This document shows, piece after piece, positions 5,053-5,854 of a stretch of 5,854 nt of DNA; position 1 is the stretch's first letter, and each line of letters starts with the position of its first letter. The notes beneath the pieces were generated by a model, which saw nothing but the letters and a program-made list of their open reading frames with translations, was not told the origin of the DNA and ran no database searches. Source of the DNA: Deltaproteobacteria bacterium. Its GTDB lineage: Bacteria; Desulfobacterota; SM23-61. The DNA is taken from positions 1 through 5,854 of the forward strand of contig JAOUFX010000228.1 of the NCBI GenBank assembly GCA_029857975.1, read 5' to 3'. The position numbers and the translations under genes are program-made.

Positions 5053-5854
5053 TATTCTTTATTCGGTTTTTCACTCCGCGATCCCAGCGTATTCCGCGGC
5101 GAAGAAGAAAGCGAGACCACTTTTTTCGCCCGGTCGGATCGCCTGGCCGCGTCCAGAACAAGTTGGGTTCGCCAAACCTCTTCTCCGGAAGCAATTGGGC
5201 TCCGTTCTTGCTGGATGGCATCGATAAATTCCTGGAGTTGCAGTGTATAATTGGAGGGATTTTGCTCCCCGGAGACGATCCTCTTGCCGTTCAAATCAAG
5301 ATGATATCCAAAACCAAAAGGTTTTCCCGTTCCATACTCCTGTAAACGCATTACCCCTTTCGTCCCTACAAGAATGGCTTCATGCACTGCAGGGGTGGTG
5401 TTAAGGGAGAGGTGAATGCAAGCCGATTCCCCTTGATCGAATGATAAAAGGATATCTGCCTCATCTTCTCCTTCCCACTGGGGGTTTCTTCTGGAGGAGA
5501 AAGCGTAAACCTGGCAAGGGGTTTTTCCCATCCACGTTAGGACCGAATCAATGGAATGGCTCCCTTGAAGGAAAATAACCAGCCCCCCAGCCTCTTCCGA
5601 CCGTTTCCACCAATCCGTGGGTGGCGAAGGAAAATGGACCAGGAAGGAAATGACCACCCGAAAAAGATCCCCAATTTCCGGAAGATTTTTCTGAAGGGCA
5701 AATACGGCATCGGCAAACCTTCTGCTCTGTCCTACCATCAAGGTGATATCATATTTTCTGGATTCCTCTATCATCTCCAAGGCTTGCCTTGCGTTCAGAG
5801 CCATCGGTTTTTCGATCAGGATATGCTTCCCGGCTCTGGCAAAGGCCAGGGAGA
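5052..5854 (-). CDS. Gfo/Idh/MocA-family NAD(P)-dependent oxidoreductase, N-terminus outside window
   Basis: A cytoplasmic sugar- or cyclitol-type dehydrogenase family member. The frame runs off the right edge, so the true start is outside; 266 residues are visible, and the missing part is most of the Rossmann NAD(P)-binding domain. The visible part opens with AGKHILIEKPMAL, the family's hallmark segment, whose EKP lysine is catalytic. It therefore does not start at the ATG at 5804. Counting from that Met, GQSRRF is at 25-30, W65/W66 and GGLVIFLQGSHSID at 73-86 follow, with His83 and Asp86 of the GxHxxD motif present. A Leu sits at 79 where many members have Asp. The C-terminal block FIDAIQQERSPIASGEE (193-209) and LVLDAARRSDRAKKV is typical. 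The last roughly 20 residues are a polar tail. The stop overlaps the zinc-ribbon ATG by one base. The substrate is not predictable. Confidence 0.9.
   Translation of the reverse strand, partial: SLAFARAGKHILIEKPMALNARQALEMIEESRKYDITLMVGQSRRFADAVFALQKNLPEIGDLFRVVISFLVHFPSPPTDWWKRSEEAGGLVIFLQGSHSIDSVLTWMGKTPCQVYAFSSRRNPQWEGEDEADILLSFDQGESACIHLSLNTTPAVHEAILVGTKGVMRLQEYGTGKPFGFGYHLDLNGKRIVSGEQNPSNYTLQLQEFIDAIQQERSPIASGEEVWRTQLVLDAARRSDRAKKVVSLSSSPRNTLGSRSEKPNKE

Noticed and set aside
4730..5221. Minus-strand open frame of 163 codons across the oxidoreductase/zinc-ribbon junction
   Set aside because: It overlaps both real genes in another frame, lacks any motif, and its composition looks like out-of-frame translation.
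1..5854. A novel defence or mobile system
   Set aside because: All genes belong to ordinary metabolic or envelope families, and there is no transposase, integrase, nuclease, toxin pair, reverse transcriptase or att-like duplication.

Overview
The window looks like ordinary chromosomal sequence from a Gram-negative bacterium. The Gram-negative reading rests on an exported protein that ends in an outer-membrane-barrel-like segment with a C-terminal Phe. GC is moderate and start sites mostly have strong AGGAG-type ribosome binding sites. The gene mix (AbgB-type amidohydrolase, family III CoA-transferase, Gfo/Idh oxidoreductase) and the short intergenic repeats built on CGCAGAT and ACCACAGAG remind me of Desulfobacterota-type or similar environmental anaerobes. 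That placement is inference and only weakly held.

Layout: 1-313 is a leader with no supportable gene but a few hairpins and one T-run. 314-1747 (+) encodes a full-length M20-family, AbgB-like amidohydrolase. It converges on a minus-strand gene across an 88-base gap. That gene, 3136 down to 1836, encodes an exported PAP2-type phosphatase domain joined to a beta-barrel-like C-terminus, and it is split by a frameshift near 2225-2232. The gap 3137-3424 holds a pair of inverted ACCACAGAG-type repeats, an inner imperfect hairpin and a 14-base palindrome. 4624 down to 3425 is a complete CaiB/BaiF (family III) CoA-transferase. A 65-base gap with three CGCAGAT units separates it from a small two-site zinc-ribbon protein (4690-5052, minus). 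Overlapping that by one base is the C-terminal two thirds or more of a Gfo/Idh/MocA oxidoreductase, whose N-terminus lies beyond the right edge.

How they might work together: the three genes at the right (oxidoreductase, zinc ribbon, CoA-transferase) run the same way with a 1-base overlap and a 65-base gap, so they could be co-transcribed. No shared pathway is evident from sequence. The amidohydrolase and the phosphatase look like independent units.

I see no defence system, mobile element, CRISPR array, RNA gene or clear new biological system. The observations most worth checking are the frameshift in the PAP2-barrel gene, the Gly that replaces the usual motif-1 Arg of its PAP2 domain, and a strong ribosome binding site that points to a non-canonical ATT start for the zinc-ribbon protein.
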